Shown one piece after another: positions 8,689 to 19,974 of a stretch of DNA of 31,916 nt (within the stretch, counting starts at the first letter, position 1; every line of letters begins with the position of its first letter). The notes beneath the pieces were generated by a model. That model had not been told where the DNA came from. It was given only the letters and a program-made list of their open reading frames with translations, and ran no database searches. The position numbers and the translations under genes are program-made. The stretch is from an uncultured Zoogloea sp. (GTDB taxonomy: Bacteria; Pseudomonadota; Gammaproteobacteria; Burkholderiales; Rhodocyclaceae), in assembly GCA_937967645.1 (NCBI GenBank), contig CALBTT010000091.1:1-31916 (forward strand), written 5' to 3'.

Positions 8689-9213
8689 ATGTTCGCCCTG
8701 CCAGCCCGTCTCCAGTTGCTCGATGACCGCCTGGCGGTGCGCTCCAACCGCTTGTGCCGCTACCGTGGGCTGCGCGACCTGCTGCGCGTAGTGAGCCGCC
8801 TGGGCGACGGGGTGGCCTGGTATGTACTGGCGGCCTGCCTGTTTGCGCTGTGGGGCACGGCAGCCCTGCCGGCCCTGCGCCAGATGCTGGTGGCGGGGGT
8901 GGTTGGAGTGCTGGTGTACAAATTCCTGAAGACCCGTACCCTGCGGCCGCGGCCTTTCGAGGTGGTGAGCGATGTGGTGTGCGCAGGCTGTCCGCTGGAC
9001 AAGTTCAGCTTCCCGTCCGGCCACACGCTGCATGCGGTGAGCTTCTCCCTGATCCTCTCCCAGCATTTCCCGGCGCTGGCCCCGCTGGTGCTCGGCTTTG
9101 CCCTGTTGGTGGCGGTGTCCCGCCCGGTGCTGGGGCTGCATTACCCCAGCGATGTGCTGGCCGGTGGCGCCATCGGTGGTGTGCTGGCCGGGCTGGCGAT
9201 CCGCTTCGTCTGA
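8689..9213 (+). CDS. PAP2-family membrane lipid phosphatase
   Basis: A 174-aa integral membrane phosphatase of the PAP2/PgpB type, which removes phosphate from phosphatidate, undecaprenyl pyrophosphate or related lipids. The three signature motifs are present: KTRTLRPRP (motif 1), FPSGHTLHA (motif 2, catalytic His), and SRPVLGLHYPSDVLAG (motif 3, nucleophile His). Several hydrophobic helices surround them. A strong GGAGG sits just upstream of the ATG, and the gene starts 3 bp after the glycosyltransferase stop, so the two are co-transcribed. In this context it could supply diacylglycerol to the glycosyltransferase. A role in undecaprenyl-phosphate recycling is the main alternative. Confidence 0.92.
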   Translation: MFALPARLQLLDDRLAVRSNRLCRYRGLRDLLRVVSRLGDGVAWYVLAACLFALWGTAALPALRQMLVAGVVGVLVYKFLKTRTLRPRPFEVVSDVVCAGCPLDKFSFPSGHTLHAVSFSLILSQHFPALAPLVLGFALLVAVSRPVLGLHYPSDVLAGGAIGGVLAGLAIRFV

Positions 9214-9240
9214 GCCCCGCTTTCCTGCACGCGCTTTGTG

Positions 9241-9272
9241 AGCCCCTGCCTGACGGCAGGGGCTTTGTTCTT
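9241..9272 (+). terminator. Intrinsic terminator of the GT4-PAP2 operon
   Basis: A perfect 10-bp GC-rich stem (AGCCCCTGCC / GGCAGGGGCT) around a TGAC loop is followed by TTGTTCTT. It lies directly after the PAP2 stop and against the end of the convergent phospholipase gene. The T-rich side faces the plus strand only. Confidence 0.9.
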
Positions 9273-10132
9273 CAGCGTTGCTGGGTGGCGAAGAGGTCTT
9301 CCGGCAGGGGCAGGCAGGCGCGCAGCATGCGCCGTGGCGCGTCGATCAGGCGGGCCCGGGCGGCGAGCGGCTCCACCTCGGCGGTCCAGCCGGGGAGTTC
9401 GCCTTCGAGCAGGCGATCCAGCTGGGTCAGGCGGCGTGCGGTATGCCCCAGGTAGAGGTTGAAGCGCCGCTGGACCCGCCGGTCGACGAAGCGGGCGGTG
9501 TGGTACAGCCCGGCGTGCAGGCGGCTGCTGCGCAGCAAGCTCTCTCCCTGGGCGAGGGTTGTCAGGGCCTGGCCGACCCGCTCCGGCGGGCTGTCGAAGG
9601 CGCGCGCCATCAGGGGAGTGAGGCGCGTCTGCTCTTCCTGCATCAGGGCCGCGGGGCGGGCGAACAGGTGCTGCCCGACGTGGTGGTCCATGGCCCATTC
9701 GACGGCGATGTGAGTGGTGATGTCGGACTCGAACCAGAGCCGCTCATGGGCGGGGACGAAATGGTTGTGGGCGATGATGTCGGCCATCAGGTGGCTGGCG
9801 TAGCCGAGCACGGCGGCGTGCTCCGCGTCGCTGCGGGCGCTCTCCATCAAGGCGTGCAGCTGGGGCCAGCGGTGGCTGCTGGTGAGCGCCTCGGCGCCGG
9901 CCCGGCGGGCCGTCAGGGCGACATCGGGCAGGCAGGCGCCGGCCATCACCAGCCGCGGATGGCGGCGGGCCAGCCGGCGCAGGGCCGGGTCGGCGAGGGG
10001 GATCGCCCACAGCAGCAGCTGGGCGAAATAGACGTGGGTGTAGAGCCCCCAGGCCAGTGCGTCTCCGCTGGTCAGCAGGAGGGGCAGCAGCCACAGGGCG
10101 GCGTGACGGCGGAGAGGGGGGGGGGCGTCCAT
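9272..10132 (-). CDS. Exported zinc-dependent phospholipase C
   Basis: A 286-aa precursor of a Zn-dependent phospholipase C (Bacillus cereus PLC type), which cleaves phospholipid to diacylglycerol and a phosphoalcohol. A signal peptide (about 1-27, ending DALA) would be cut before W28. This gives the N-terminal Trp that the family uses as a zinc ligand. The other ligands can be laid out on the B. cereus set: H33, D70, H87, H114-x3-D118, H124 and H141-x3-E145. The D-x5-H, H-x3-D and H-x3-E spacings match exactly. The frame extends upstream to 10315, but the ATG at 10132 sits directly before the signal peptide with GAGGG just upstream. A Pho-box-like array precedes it at 10155-10194. It is convergent with the GT4-PAP2 operon. 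Confidence 0.88.
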   Translation of the reverse strand: MDAPPPLRRHAALWLLPLLLTSGDALAWGLYTHVYFAQLLLWAIPLADPALRRLARRHPRLVMAGACLPDVALTARRAGAEALTSSHRWPQLHALMESARSDAEHAAVLGYASHLMADIIAHNHFVPAHERLWFESDITTHIAVEWAMDHHVGQHLFARPAALMQEEQTRLTPLMARAFDSPPERVGQALTTLAQGESLLRSSRLHAGLYHTARFVDRRVQRRFNLYLGHTARRLTQLDRLLEGELPGWTAEVEPLAARARLIDAPRRMLRACLPLPEDLFATQQR

Positions 10133-10154
10133 CCCTCGAATCTGCCCGTGTCTG

Positions 10155-10194
10155 ATGACAGCCTCGTGCCCTCCCGGTGTCAGCCGGGTGAATG
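10155..10194 (-). promoter_or_regulatory. Pho-box-like phased repeats upstream of the phospholipase
   Basis: On the minus strand four 7-mers follow each other at exactly 11-nt steps: CATTCAC, CTGACAC, AGGGCAC and CTGTCAT. The last is a perfect consensus PhoB half-site. A -10-like CAGATT lies 10 nt downstream, just before the ATG at 10132, so the transcript leader would be very short. The phasing is seen directly. PhoB control is inferred. Confidence 0.6.
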
Positions 10195-10287
10195 TCAGCC
10201 TACAGAGACGCATGCAGAGGCCGATAACCTGATTTAATGCATGGCGGGTCAATCGTTTATGCTGTGTTTTCCCTTCCTGGTCGAAAC

Positions 10288-13727
<3,440 letters not shown>

Positions 13728-13731
<4 letters not shown>

Positions 13732-14840
13732 CGCTGGCCAACCTTGGCGTCGGCGAACAGGTCCGGCAGCCCGCGCGGCTGGCAGCGCCAGTACTGGGGC
13801 GCCGCCTGCACCTTGGCGCCCAGCGTGGCAGCAGCATGCCAGGGCCAGCGCGGGTCATACAGCATGGCCCGGGCGATGCCCACCAGATCGGCCTGACCGC
13901 TGGCGACCACGGCTTCGGCCTGCTCGGCTTCCGTGATGAGGCCGACGGCCACGGTCGGCAGGCCGGTTGCGGCGCGGATGCGTTCGGCGAAGGGCAGCTG
14001 GTAGCCCGGCGCCAGGGTGATCTGCTGGCGGGGCGACAGGCCGCCCGACGATACATGGATGAAGTCGCAACCCCGCGCCTTGAGCGCCTCGCACAGGGTG
14101 ATGCTCTGCGCCAGATCCCAGCCTCCCTCCACCCAGTCGGTGGCCGAGATGCGCATGCCCACCGGCTTGCCCGCCGGAAACACCGCCCGCACCGCGTCGA
14201 AGACTTCCAGCGGAAAGCGCAGGCGGTTCTCCAGCGTGCCGCCGTAGGCGTCGCTGCGGATGTTGGAGAGCGGCGACAGGAACTGGTGCAGCAGGTAGCC
14301 GTGGGCTGCATGCAGTTCCACCGCATCCAGGCCGATGGCGGCGGCGCGGCGGGCCGCGGTGACGAAGGCCTCGCGGATGCGCCGCAGCCCGGCGGTGTCG
14401 AGGGCCAGCGGGGCGCGCTCCCCGTCGCCATGGGGCAGGGCGGAGGGGGCCACGGTGTCCCAGCCGCCGGCCTCCAGGGGGATCAGCTGGCCGCCCTCCC
14501 AGGGCAGGTGGCTGGAGGCCTTGCGGCCGGCGTGGGCGAGCTGCACGGCCACTGGCATCGACGAGTAGCGGCGCAGGCTGTCGAGGGTGCTGCCGAGGGC
14601 CGCTGCGTTGGCGTCGGACCACAGGCCCAGGTCGGCCGGCGAGATGCGGCCTTCCGGGGTGACGGCGGTGGCTTCGATGATCAGCAGGGCCGCACCCGAC
14701 AGGGCCAGGTTGCCCAGGTGGATGCGATGCCAGTCGGTGGCGTTGCCGTCCTCGGCCGAGTACTGGCACATGGGGGCGATGACGATGCGGTTGGCCAGGG
14801 CCAGGTCGCCCAGGCGATAGGGGGAGAACAGCGCGGACAT
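13728..14840 (-). CDS. Old Yellow Enzyme-family NAD(P)H:flavin oxidoreductase (XenA/YqjM-like)
   Basis: A 370-aa FMN-dependent ene-reductase that would use NAD(P)H to reduce activated alkenes, nitro compounds or other xenobiotics in the cytosol. Visible class markers are APMCQYSA with the flavin-tuning C25, the substrate-binding pair H177 and H180 in ELHAAHGYLLHQF, Y182, NIRSDAYGG, ENRLRFPLEV, and GLITEAEQAE in the phosphate-binding region. The length matches XenA/YqjM. GGAG precedes the ATG. It is the last gene of a tight minus-strand run after an FMN reductase and a YnfA-like membrane protein, which suggests shared flavin or detoxification physiology. Its end overlaps the convergent kinase gene by 4 bp. 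Confidence 0.94.
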
Positions 14841-14867
14841 GGGAACTCCGGTGGAGGTGGGCGGGGT

Positions 14868-15197
14868 TCAGCCCCGCGGGGCAAACATGATGATGGCCAT
14901 GCCGGCCAGGGCCACGGCGCCGCCGGTGAGATCCCAGACGGTGGGGCGCAGGCCGTCCACCGCCCACAGCCAGATCAGGGCGACGCCGATATAGACCCCG
15001 CCGTAGGCTGCGTAGGTGCGGCCGGCGGCCGTGGGGTGGAGGGTCAGCAGCCAGGCGAAGGCCGCCAGGCTGAACGCGGCCGGTACCACCAGCCAGGGGC
15101 TGCGCCCCTCCTTGAGCCACAGCCAGGGCAGGTAGCAGCCGAGGATCTCGGCCACCGCGGTGATGGCAAAGAGGGCGAGGGTGCGCAGCTCGAACAT
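14868..15197 (-). CDS. YnfA/UPF0060-family small membrane protein
   Basis: A 109-aa protein of four hydrophobic helices in the YnfA (UPF0060) family, distantly related to small multidrug-resistance transporters. Characteristic pieces are AVAEILGCYLPWLWL, the internal TAAGRTYAAYGGVYIGVALIW, and a C-terminal GGAVALAGMAIIMF. Length and topology fit the family well. Its substrate is unknown. It lies 15 bp downstream of the FMN reductase and 27 bp upstream of the Old Yellow Enzyme gene, so all three are probably one operon. Confidence 0.9.
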   Translation of the reverse strand: MFELRTLALFAITAVAEILGCYLPWLWLKEGRSPWLVVPAAFSLAAFAWLLTLHPTAAGRTYAAYGGVYIGVALIWLWAVDGLRPTVWDLTGGAVALAGMAIIMFAPRG

Positions 15198-15212
15198 GCC
15201 GGGGTGGGCCGC

Positions 15213-15758
15213 TCAGCCCTGCAGCCGGCGGGTCCAGGTGGCGAGGGCCTGCATCTGCTCGGCGATCAGCTTGAGCAGGCGTTCGTCGGTGAGGTTGCCG
15301 TCGGCGTCGAAGGAGGCCGAGAAGGCGTTGGCGAAGACTTCCGGCTTGTTCAGCGGGTGCAGGTCGAGGCACACGCAGACCTGGCGCAGGTGGTATTGCG
15401 CCCGCGAGGTGCCCATGCCGCCGCCGGCACCCATGATGGCGAGCGGTTTGCCGGCCAGCAGCAGGTTGTCCTTTTCGCGGGAGGCCCAGTCGAGGATGTT
15501 CTTGAGGGCCGGTGACAGGGAGTAGTTGTATTCCGGCCCGGCCAGCACCAGCGCGTCGGCGGCGCCGATCTGGGCCAGTACGCGCTGCACGGAGGCGGGT
15601 TTTTCCGTGAGGTCGGCGTTGTAGAAGGGAATGTCGGACAGGTCGGCGATCTCCATCGTGACGCCGTCGGGCAGGCTTGCCGCCGCGCTGCGCAGCAGAC
15701 CCTTGTTGGTGGATTTCTGACGCAGGCTTCCGGTGATTCCGAGGTACTTCAGCGACAT
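15213..15758 (-). CDS. NAD(P)H-dependent FMN reductase (ChrR/SsuE-type flavodoxin fold)
   Basis: A 181-aa flavoprotein predicted to reduce FMN, quinones or chromate with NAD(P)H. The N-terminal GITGSLRQKSTNKGLL is the FMN phosphate-binding loop. GPEYNYSLSPALKNILDWAS is the hallmark of the ChrR/NADPH-dependent FMN reductase family, and GAGGGMGTSRAQYHLRQV lies near the flavin site. The frame is open to 15833, but the upstream residues do not fit the family. Two adjacent ATGs occur at 15761 and 15758; the second has GGGAG at 7-nt spacing and is chosen. It is the first gene of the run with the YnfA-like and Old Yellow Enzyme genes. Confidence 0.92.
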   Translation of the reverse strand: MSLKYLGITGSLRQKSTNKGLLRSAAASLPDGVTMEIADLSDIPFYNADLTEKPASVQRVLAQIGAADALVLAGPEYNYSLSPALKNILDWASREKDNLLLAGKPLAIMGAGGGMGTSRAQYHLRQVCVCLDLHPLNKPEVFANAFSASFDADGNLTDERLLKLIAEQMQALATWTRRLQG

Positions 15759-15904
15759 CATGATGCTCCCAGGGGTGGCGGTTGGCAGGGCGGGGGTGAA
15801 GTGGTGCCGGTGACGCGGGGAACATTTCGTCATGCGCCGGCGGCGCTGTCAATCCGCATTCCGGGGGCGGCGCACCTGGTGGGGCCGGGCCGGGTGCCCG
15901 GGGC

Positions 15905-18139
15905 TCAGACGGCAGCTTCTTCGAGCAGGGCCTCGAAGCGCGGCACGGGCAGGGGCGGGGAGAAGTGGTAGCCCTGGTACTCGGCGATCTCCCGCCCGGC
16001 CACCCAGTCCAGCTGTTCGCTGGTCTCGACGCCTTCGGCGACGACATTGAGCTTCAGCAGGCGGCACAGGGAGACGATCATCTCGGCCAGGGGGCGGTCG
16101 GCGTCGGGGGCCTGGATGAAGGTCTTGTCGATCTTCAGGGTGTGCAGGGGGTAGCGCTGCAGGTAGGCGAGGTTGGAGTAGCCGGTGCCGAAGTCATCCA
16201 GGGCGATCGACATGCCCAGGGCCTGGATGGCCTGGAGCACGGCGATGGGGCGTTCTTCATGGCCGAGCAGCATCGATTCGGTGACCTCCAGCTCGATGCG
16301 CGAGGGAGGGCAGCCGAAGCGCTCCAGCACCGCGGCCATGCGGGTCACCAGATGCGGGTCGGCGAGCTGCAGGGGCGACAGGTTCACCGAGATCTGCAGG
16401 TCGTGACCGCGGGCGGCCCATTCGGTCTGCTGGCGCACGGCGGTCTCGAAGACGAACATGCCGAGGCGCCCGATCAGGCCCAGGCGCTCGCTCATCGGGA
16501 TGAAGACGTCGGGCCCCACCAGGCCATGCACGGGGTGGCGCCAGCGGACCAGGGCCTCGGCCCCGAGGATGCTGCGCTTGCGCACGGCCATGCGCGGCTG
16601 GTAGTGCACCTCGAACTCGCCCCGGTCGAGGGCCAGTCGCAGCTCGGCCTCCAGCGAGGTGCGGGCGCGCAGCGCCACGCCCATCGATTCGGTGTACAGC
16701 ACCATGCGGTTACGGCCCTCCGCCTTGGCGCCGTACATCGCCAGGTCGGCATGGCGGAGCAGGGTCTCGATGTCTCCCGCATGCTCGGGATACAGGCTGA
16801 TCCCGACGCTCGGGGTGATGCGCACCTCGATGCCGCGCACGTCGAGGGGGGCCGCGAGCGAGGTGGCGATGCGCCGGTAGGCGTGGTCCACATCGCCGCG
16901 GATGTTGGAGGAGCGGAGCAGGATCATGAACTCGTCGCCGCCCAGGCGGGCCACCAGGTCTTCGGTCCGGGTGGCATCCCGCAGGCGCCTGGCCACGCTG
17001 ACGAGCAACTCGTCGCCGGCGGCGTGACCCAGGGTGTCGTTGATGTCCTTGAAGTTGTCCAGATCGATGAACACCACGGCAGCCTCGGCGCCCCCTGCAC
17101 CGAGTTCGCGCAGCGCATCGGCAAAGCGCGCCATCACCTGGGTACGGTTGGGCAGCCCGGTGAGCGGATCATGCAGGGCCAGGTGCTGGGCCCGGGCTTC
17201 GGTGTCCTTGATGGCCGTGACGTCGGCCTCGCTGACCAGCACCGCGTCCTGCCCGGACACCGCGTCGCGGCAACGCCGGGCCGTGACCTCATGCCAGCGC
17301 ACGCCCTGCGGCGTATGCACGCGCAGGGTCAGCGAGGTGCCGCCGCCGCTGCTCAGGGTCTCCTGCAGCAGCGCCAGGTCTTCCGCCTCCACCAGCCGCT
17401 CGGGCAGGCATTCGTCGGGCCGGCAGGTGGAGTCACGGGCTGCCGGGTTGCGGTAGAGCGGGCGTCCCTCCAGGTCGTACAGGGAAATCATCAGGGTGGT
17501 GTGGAGGAGCGCCTCCACGGCCCGCACCGAGTCTGGCGCGTGGGCGTGGGCCGGCCGGCCTTCGCACAGCATGGCCATGCGCCCGTCGGCCAGCCGGTGG
17601 CCGCTGAAGCGGACACTCAGGGACACCGCCTCGCCGGCCGGGTAGAGCGTCCATTGCTCGGCAAAGACCGCGTTGTGGGCCTCGAAATCCCGCTGGTACT
17701 GGGCCAGCCGGTGCGCCACGGTGGACGACATGTCGCGGCTCAGGTCACGGGCCTGCAACTCCGCGAGGGAGGAGGCTTTCCAGATCTGCAGGGCCGGGGT
17801 GTTGGCCCACAGGACACGCCGGTGGTCGAGGTCGAAGATCCAGACCGGCTCGCTGATCAGCTCGAGGGCGACGTAGTCCCGCGAAGAAAAGAGGGGGGGC
17901 GGCCCCTCCTGAGTGGAGCGGGCTGGCGGGCGATACGTCGGAGGCGGCTGGCTGGACCGGTGGAAGCATGTAGGGCGCAGTGCTCGGTGCAATCCCGACT
18001 CACTCGCGGTGAGAGGCGGGGCCGAGCATCTTGGCTGATCGCTAAGATACACGATTACACACTTTTTATTTGTGCCTGGTGCATATGCCCGGCGGCTTTT
18101 TGGCGCACGAGTGTGACGTCGTCCTCCGGAACCCCGCAT
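15905..18139 (-). CDS. Soluble PAS-GGDEF-EAL c-di-GMP protein
   Basis: A cytosolic cyclic di-GMP turnover protein without membrane segments. Numbered from ATG 18139, it has PAS at about 85-200, a second degenerate PAS at about 205-315, and GGDEF (LGGDEF at 400-404) with a complete RTED I-site. The EAL domain has EALVRW from E528, NLSPLQL, EVTES, DDFGTGYSNL, KIDKTF, AEGVE and EYQGYHFSPP, so phosphodiesterase residues are intact. The start is uncertain. The first 80 residues look non-coding, are partly AT-rich and have no family resemblance. An alternative ATG at 17969 lies in another frame and would join the main frame across a C7 run near 17892-17898. The stretch around 18040-18080 may hold the promoter. 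Confidence 0.85.
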   Translation of the reverse strand: MRGSGGRRHTRAPKSRRAYAPGTNKKCVIVYLSDQPRCSAPPLTASESGLHRALRPTCFHRSSQPPPTYRPPARSTQEGPPPLFSSRDYVALELISEPVWIFDLDHRRVLWANTPALQIWKASSLAELQARDLSRDMSSTVAHRLAQYQRDFEAHNAVFAEQWTLYPAGEAVSLSVRFSGHRLADGRMAMLCEGRPAHAHAPDSVRAVEALLHTTLMISLYDLEGRPLYRNPAARDSTCRPDECLPERLVEAEDLALLQETLSSGGGTSLTLRVHTPQGVRWHEVTARRCRDAVSGQDAVLVSEADVTAIKDTEARAQHLALHDPLTGLPNRTQVMARFADALRELGAGGAEAAVVFIDLDNFKDINDTLGHAAGDELLVSVARRLRDATRTEDLVARLGGDEFMILLRSSNIRGDVDHAYRRIATSLAAPLDVRGIEVRITPSVGISLYPEHAGDIETLLRHADLAMYGAKAEGRNRMVLYTESMGVALRARTSLEAELRLALDRGEFEVHYQPRMAVRKRSILGAEALVRWRHPVHGLVGPDVFIPMSERLGLIGRLGMFVFETAVRQQTEWAARGHDLQISVNLSPLQLADPHLVTRMAAVLERFGCPPSRIELEVTESMLLGHEERPIAVLQAIQALGMSIALDDFGTGYSNLAYLQRYPLHTLKIDKTFIQAPDADRPLAEMIVSLCRLLKLNVVAEGVETSEQLDWVAGREIAEYQGYHFSPPLPVPRFEALLEEAAV

Positions 18140-18170
18140 CGGCACGCCGTATCCGCGGATGGCCGAGGGT

Positions 18171-19091
18171 TCAGGCCGGTGCCCTGTAGACCAGCACCTT
18201 CAGGGAGCGCTCGCTCGACACGTCCGCAAACACCGGCGGGTTGGCGATCCGCTGCACGAATTCCAGCTGGGGCGCGATGGTCTGCATCTGCTCCTGCAGG
18301 AAGGCGACGCCCAGCTTCGGGGAGTTCAGGCACAGCAGCGCATGCCCGCCCGGCGCCAGCAGGTCCGGCAGGCGGCGCATCAGGCGGGCGTAGTCCTTGT
18401 CGGCGACGAAGCTGCCTTTCTGGTAGCTGGGCGGATCGAGGATGACCAGCCCGTAGGGGCCGTTGCGGGTGATCTTGCCCCACGAGCTGAAGATGTCATG
18501 GGGCAGGAAGCTGGCGCCCGCGGTGAGGCCGTTGAGCAGGTGATTGCGCTTGCCGATCGCCAGCGCACCGTCGCTCATGTCCACATTGATCACCTGCCGG
18601 GCGCCAGCCTGCAGGGCCACCACCGAGAACGAACAGGTGTAGGCGAACAGGTTGAGTACCTTCAGCCCGGGGTGGGCCGCCACATGCTCACGCACCCAGC
18701 GCCGGCCTTCCGCCATGTCCACGAAGAAGCCGTGGTTCAGGCCCTTGAGCAGATGCACCCGGAACTGCGCCCCGTTCTCCGTCACCCCATGGGGCTCGGG
18801 AACGCTGCCCGCCATCAGCCGCGTTTCGGCCCGCGCCTCGAAGCGGTACTGATAGACCCAGTTCAGCGGCTGATCGGGACACAAGACCTCCCAGCGTGCG
18901 GCCAGGGCCGCGTGGACGGCAGCCAGCTCGGCATCGCTGGCCGGCACGAAGCTGGTCAGCACCCAGACCGGCGGGAAGAAGTCCAGCGTCCACTGCTCGC
19001 AGCCCGGATACAGCCCGCCCCGGCCGTGGAAGATGCGCTGGGCATCGGCAGACAGCGGGGCGGCGGAGATGGCGTCGAGGAGGGCTTGCAT
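18171..19091 (-). CDS. RlmI/RlmK-like class I SAM-dependent methyltransferase
   Basis: A 306-aa Rossmann-fold methyltransferase related to the catalytic domain of the 23S rRNA methyltransferases RlmI and RlmK. Seen are GFFVDMAEGRRWV before the core, motif I VLNLFAYTCSFSVVAL, VDMSDGALAIGKRN binding the SAM ribose, and catalytic-type DPPSYQKGSF. The N-terminal part lacks a recognisable PUA domain, so it is shorter than RlmI (about 400 aa). The substrate is probably RNA but not certain. No clear Shine-Dalgarno precedes ATG 19091. It is divergent from the conserved hypothetical gene at 19299. Confidence 0.85.
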   Translation of the reverse strand: MQALLDAISAAPLSADAQRIFHGRGGLYPGCEQWTLDFFPPVWVLTSFVPASDAELAAVHAALAARWEVLCPDQPLNWVYQYRFEARAETRLMAGSVPEPHGVTENGAQFRVHLLKGLNHGFFVDMAEGRRWVREHVAAHPGLKVLNLFAYTCSFSVVALQAGARQVINVDMSDGALAIGKRNHLLNGLTAGASFLPHDIFSSWGKITRNGPYGLVILDPPSYQKGSFVADKDYARLMRRLPDLLAPGGHALLCLNSPKLGVAFLQEQMQTIAPQLEFVQRIANPPVFADVSSERSLKVLVYRAPA

Positions 19092-19188
19092 GGGGGGCGG
19101 TGGAGGGTGGGGGCTAGGGAAGGGCCGGATTGTCCTGGAAAGCCGGCTGGAAGGCGAGGTGAGGCGGGCAGCGTGTCCCCTTTGCGGA

Positions 19189-19218
19189 TTGATGGAGTGC
19201 CCATTTTGGTGCTATAAG
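19189..19218 (+). promoter_or_regulatory. Candidate sigma-70 promoter
   Basis: TTGATG (19189-19194) and TATAAG (19213-19218, preceded by TGC) are separated by 18 nt. It points towards the conserved hypothetical gene at 19299. Confidence 0.5.
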
Positions 19219-19234
19219 CTTGCCTCTCTTGGAT

Positions 19235-19262
19235 AATGACATTCGGGAAATTAAATGTCATT
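19235..19262. repeat. 9-bp inverted repeat in the 5' leader
   Basis: AATGACATT (19235-19243) and AATGTCATT (19254-19262) form a perfect dyad with a 10-nt AT-rich centre. It lies just downstream of the candidate promoter and 37 nt upstream of the next start codon. It may be an operator or an mRNA hairpin. Confidence 0.55.
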
Positions 19263-19298
19263 GGTCTGAATCCCCGCCCACGCTCAGGAGCCCTCCCC

Positions 19299-19766
19299 AT
19301 GACTCAGAACCTCGTCTCCCTCGAATTCCGCCCGGCCGATCTTGAAGCCATCGACAGCGCCCTCGATGTGCTCGAGGCCAGGCTCGACGGTCTCGTCGTG
19401 CTCTCGGCCGAAGAACGCCACAAAGCCATCAAGATGGGCGACAAGTCCGAAGCCTTCTGCCGTCAGACCGAACTGGTGCTACGCCAGAACCCCGGCATCG
19501 TGCCCTCCAATTTCGATCTCGCCGGGCTCCAGCGCGACATCGCCGCCCTCGATGCCCTGCGCGCTCGCCTGCAGCGCCTGCGGACCCTCACCGATCGAGC
19601 GGACGACACCGAGCTGGCCCTCGGCAGTGACATCATGAGCGCAGCCTTCGACGGCTATGCCCTGGCCAAGGTCGGCGGCAAAGGGACCGCCCTGGACACC
19701 CTCAAGCACGCCATGCAGACCCGCCTCTCCCGCAAGCCGCGCAAGCCCGGCACGCCGGCCGCCTGA
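19299..19766 (+). CDS. Conserved hypothetical protein, mostly helical, 155 aa
   Basis: The protein has no motif that gives a function. It is mainly alpha-helical, with short charged helices such as DLEAIDSALDVLEARLDGL, a central KMGDKSEAFCRQ segment followed by NPGIVPSNFD, and a basic C-terminal tail (LSRKPRKPG). It resembles uncharacterised proteins of similar length that carry a MGDK...F..(x)..NP pattern; this is recollection, not a search. ATG 19299 is preceded by AGGAG at 9-nt spacing, so the upstream part of the frame (from 19236) is leader. It stands alone, with a candidate promoter and a dyad upstream and a hairpin downstream. Confidence 0.8.
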   Translation: MTQNLVSLEFRPADLEAIDSALDVLEARLDGLVVLSAEERHKAIKMGDKSEAFCRQTELVLRQNPGIVPSNFDLAGLQRDIAALDALRARLQRLRTLTDRADDTELALGSDIMSAAFDGYALAKVGGKGTALDTLKHAMQTRLSRKPRKPGTPAA

Positions 19767-19780
19767 GCACAGGCTCCACC

Positions 19781-19803
19781 GCAGGCCCGCTCCCCGGGCC
19801 TGC
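19781..19803 (+). terminator. GC-rich hairpin after the conserved hypothetical gene
   Basis: GCAGGCCCG and CGGGCCTGC form a perfect 9-bp stem with a CTCCC loop, 15 bp after the stop. No T-tract follows, so it may be a weak terminator or an mRNA 3'-end stabiliser. Confidence 0.45.
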
Positions 19804-19936
19804 GCACCTGAGATTGGCCCGCCCTGTCCCGTAGTGGCTCGTCGGGCACGGCACGCATGGCAGGCCCCGTCCGCGAGTCTGTCGCGAGCATCAAAGAGAC
19901 AGGCCTCTCCTATCCCGCCGATAGGCCCGCCTACTC

Positions 19937-19974
19937 CCCGTGAGTCTCGTGAGGCGCCTCGAGAGACTCACGGG
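19937..19974. repeat. Long nested inverted repeat
   Basis: CCCGTGAGTCTC (19937-19948) and GAGACTCACGGG (19963-19974) are perfect 12-bp arms. The 14-nt loop itself contains the 10-bp palindrome GAGGCGCCTC. No T-tract follows. This lies in the accessory patch upstream of the broken integrase and could be a mobile-element end or a recombination-related site. Confidence 0.7.

Noticed and set aside
15965..18445. Long plus-strand open frame of about 826 codons
   Set aside because: It is the shadow of the PAS-GGDEF-EAL gene, with low-complexity His/Gln/Gly composition and no family motif.
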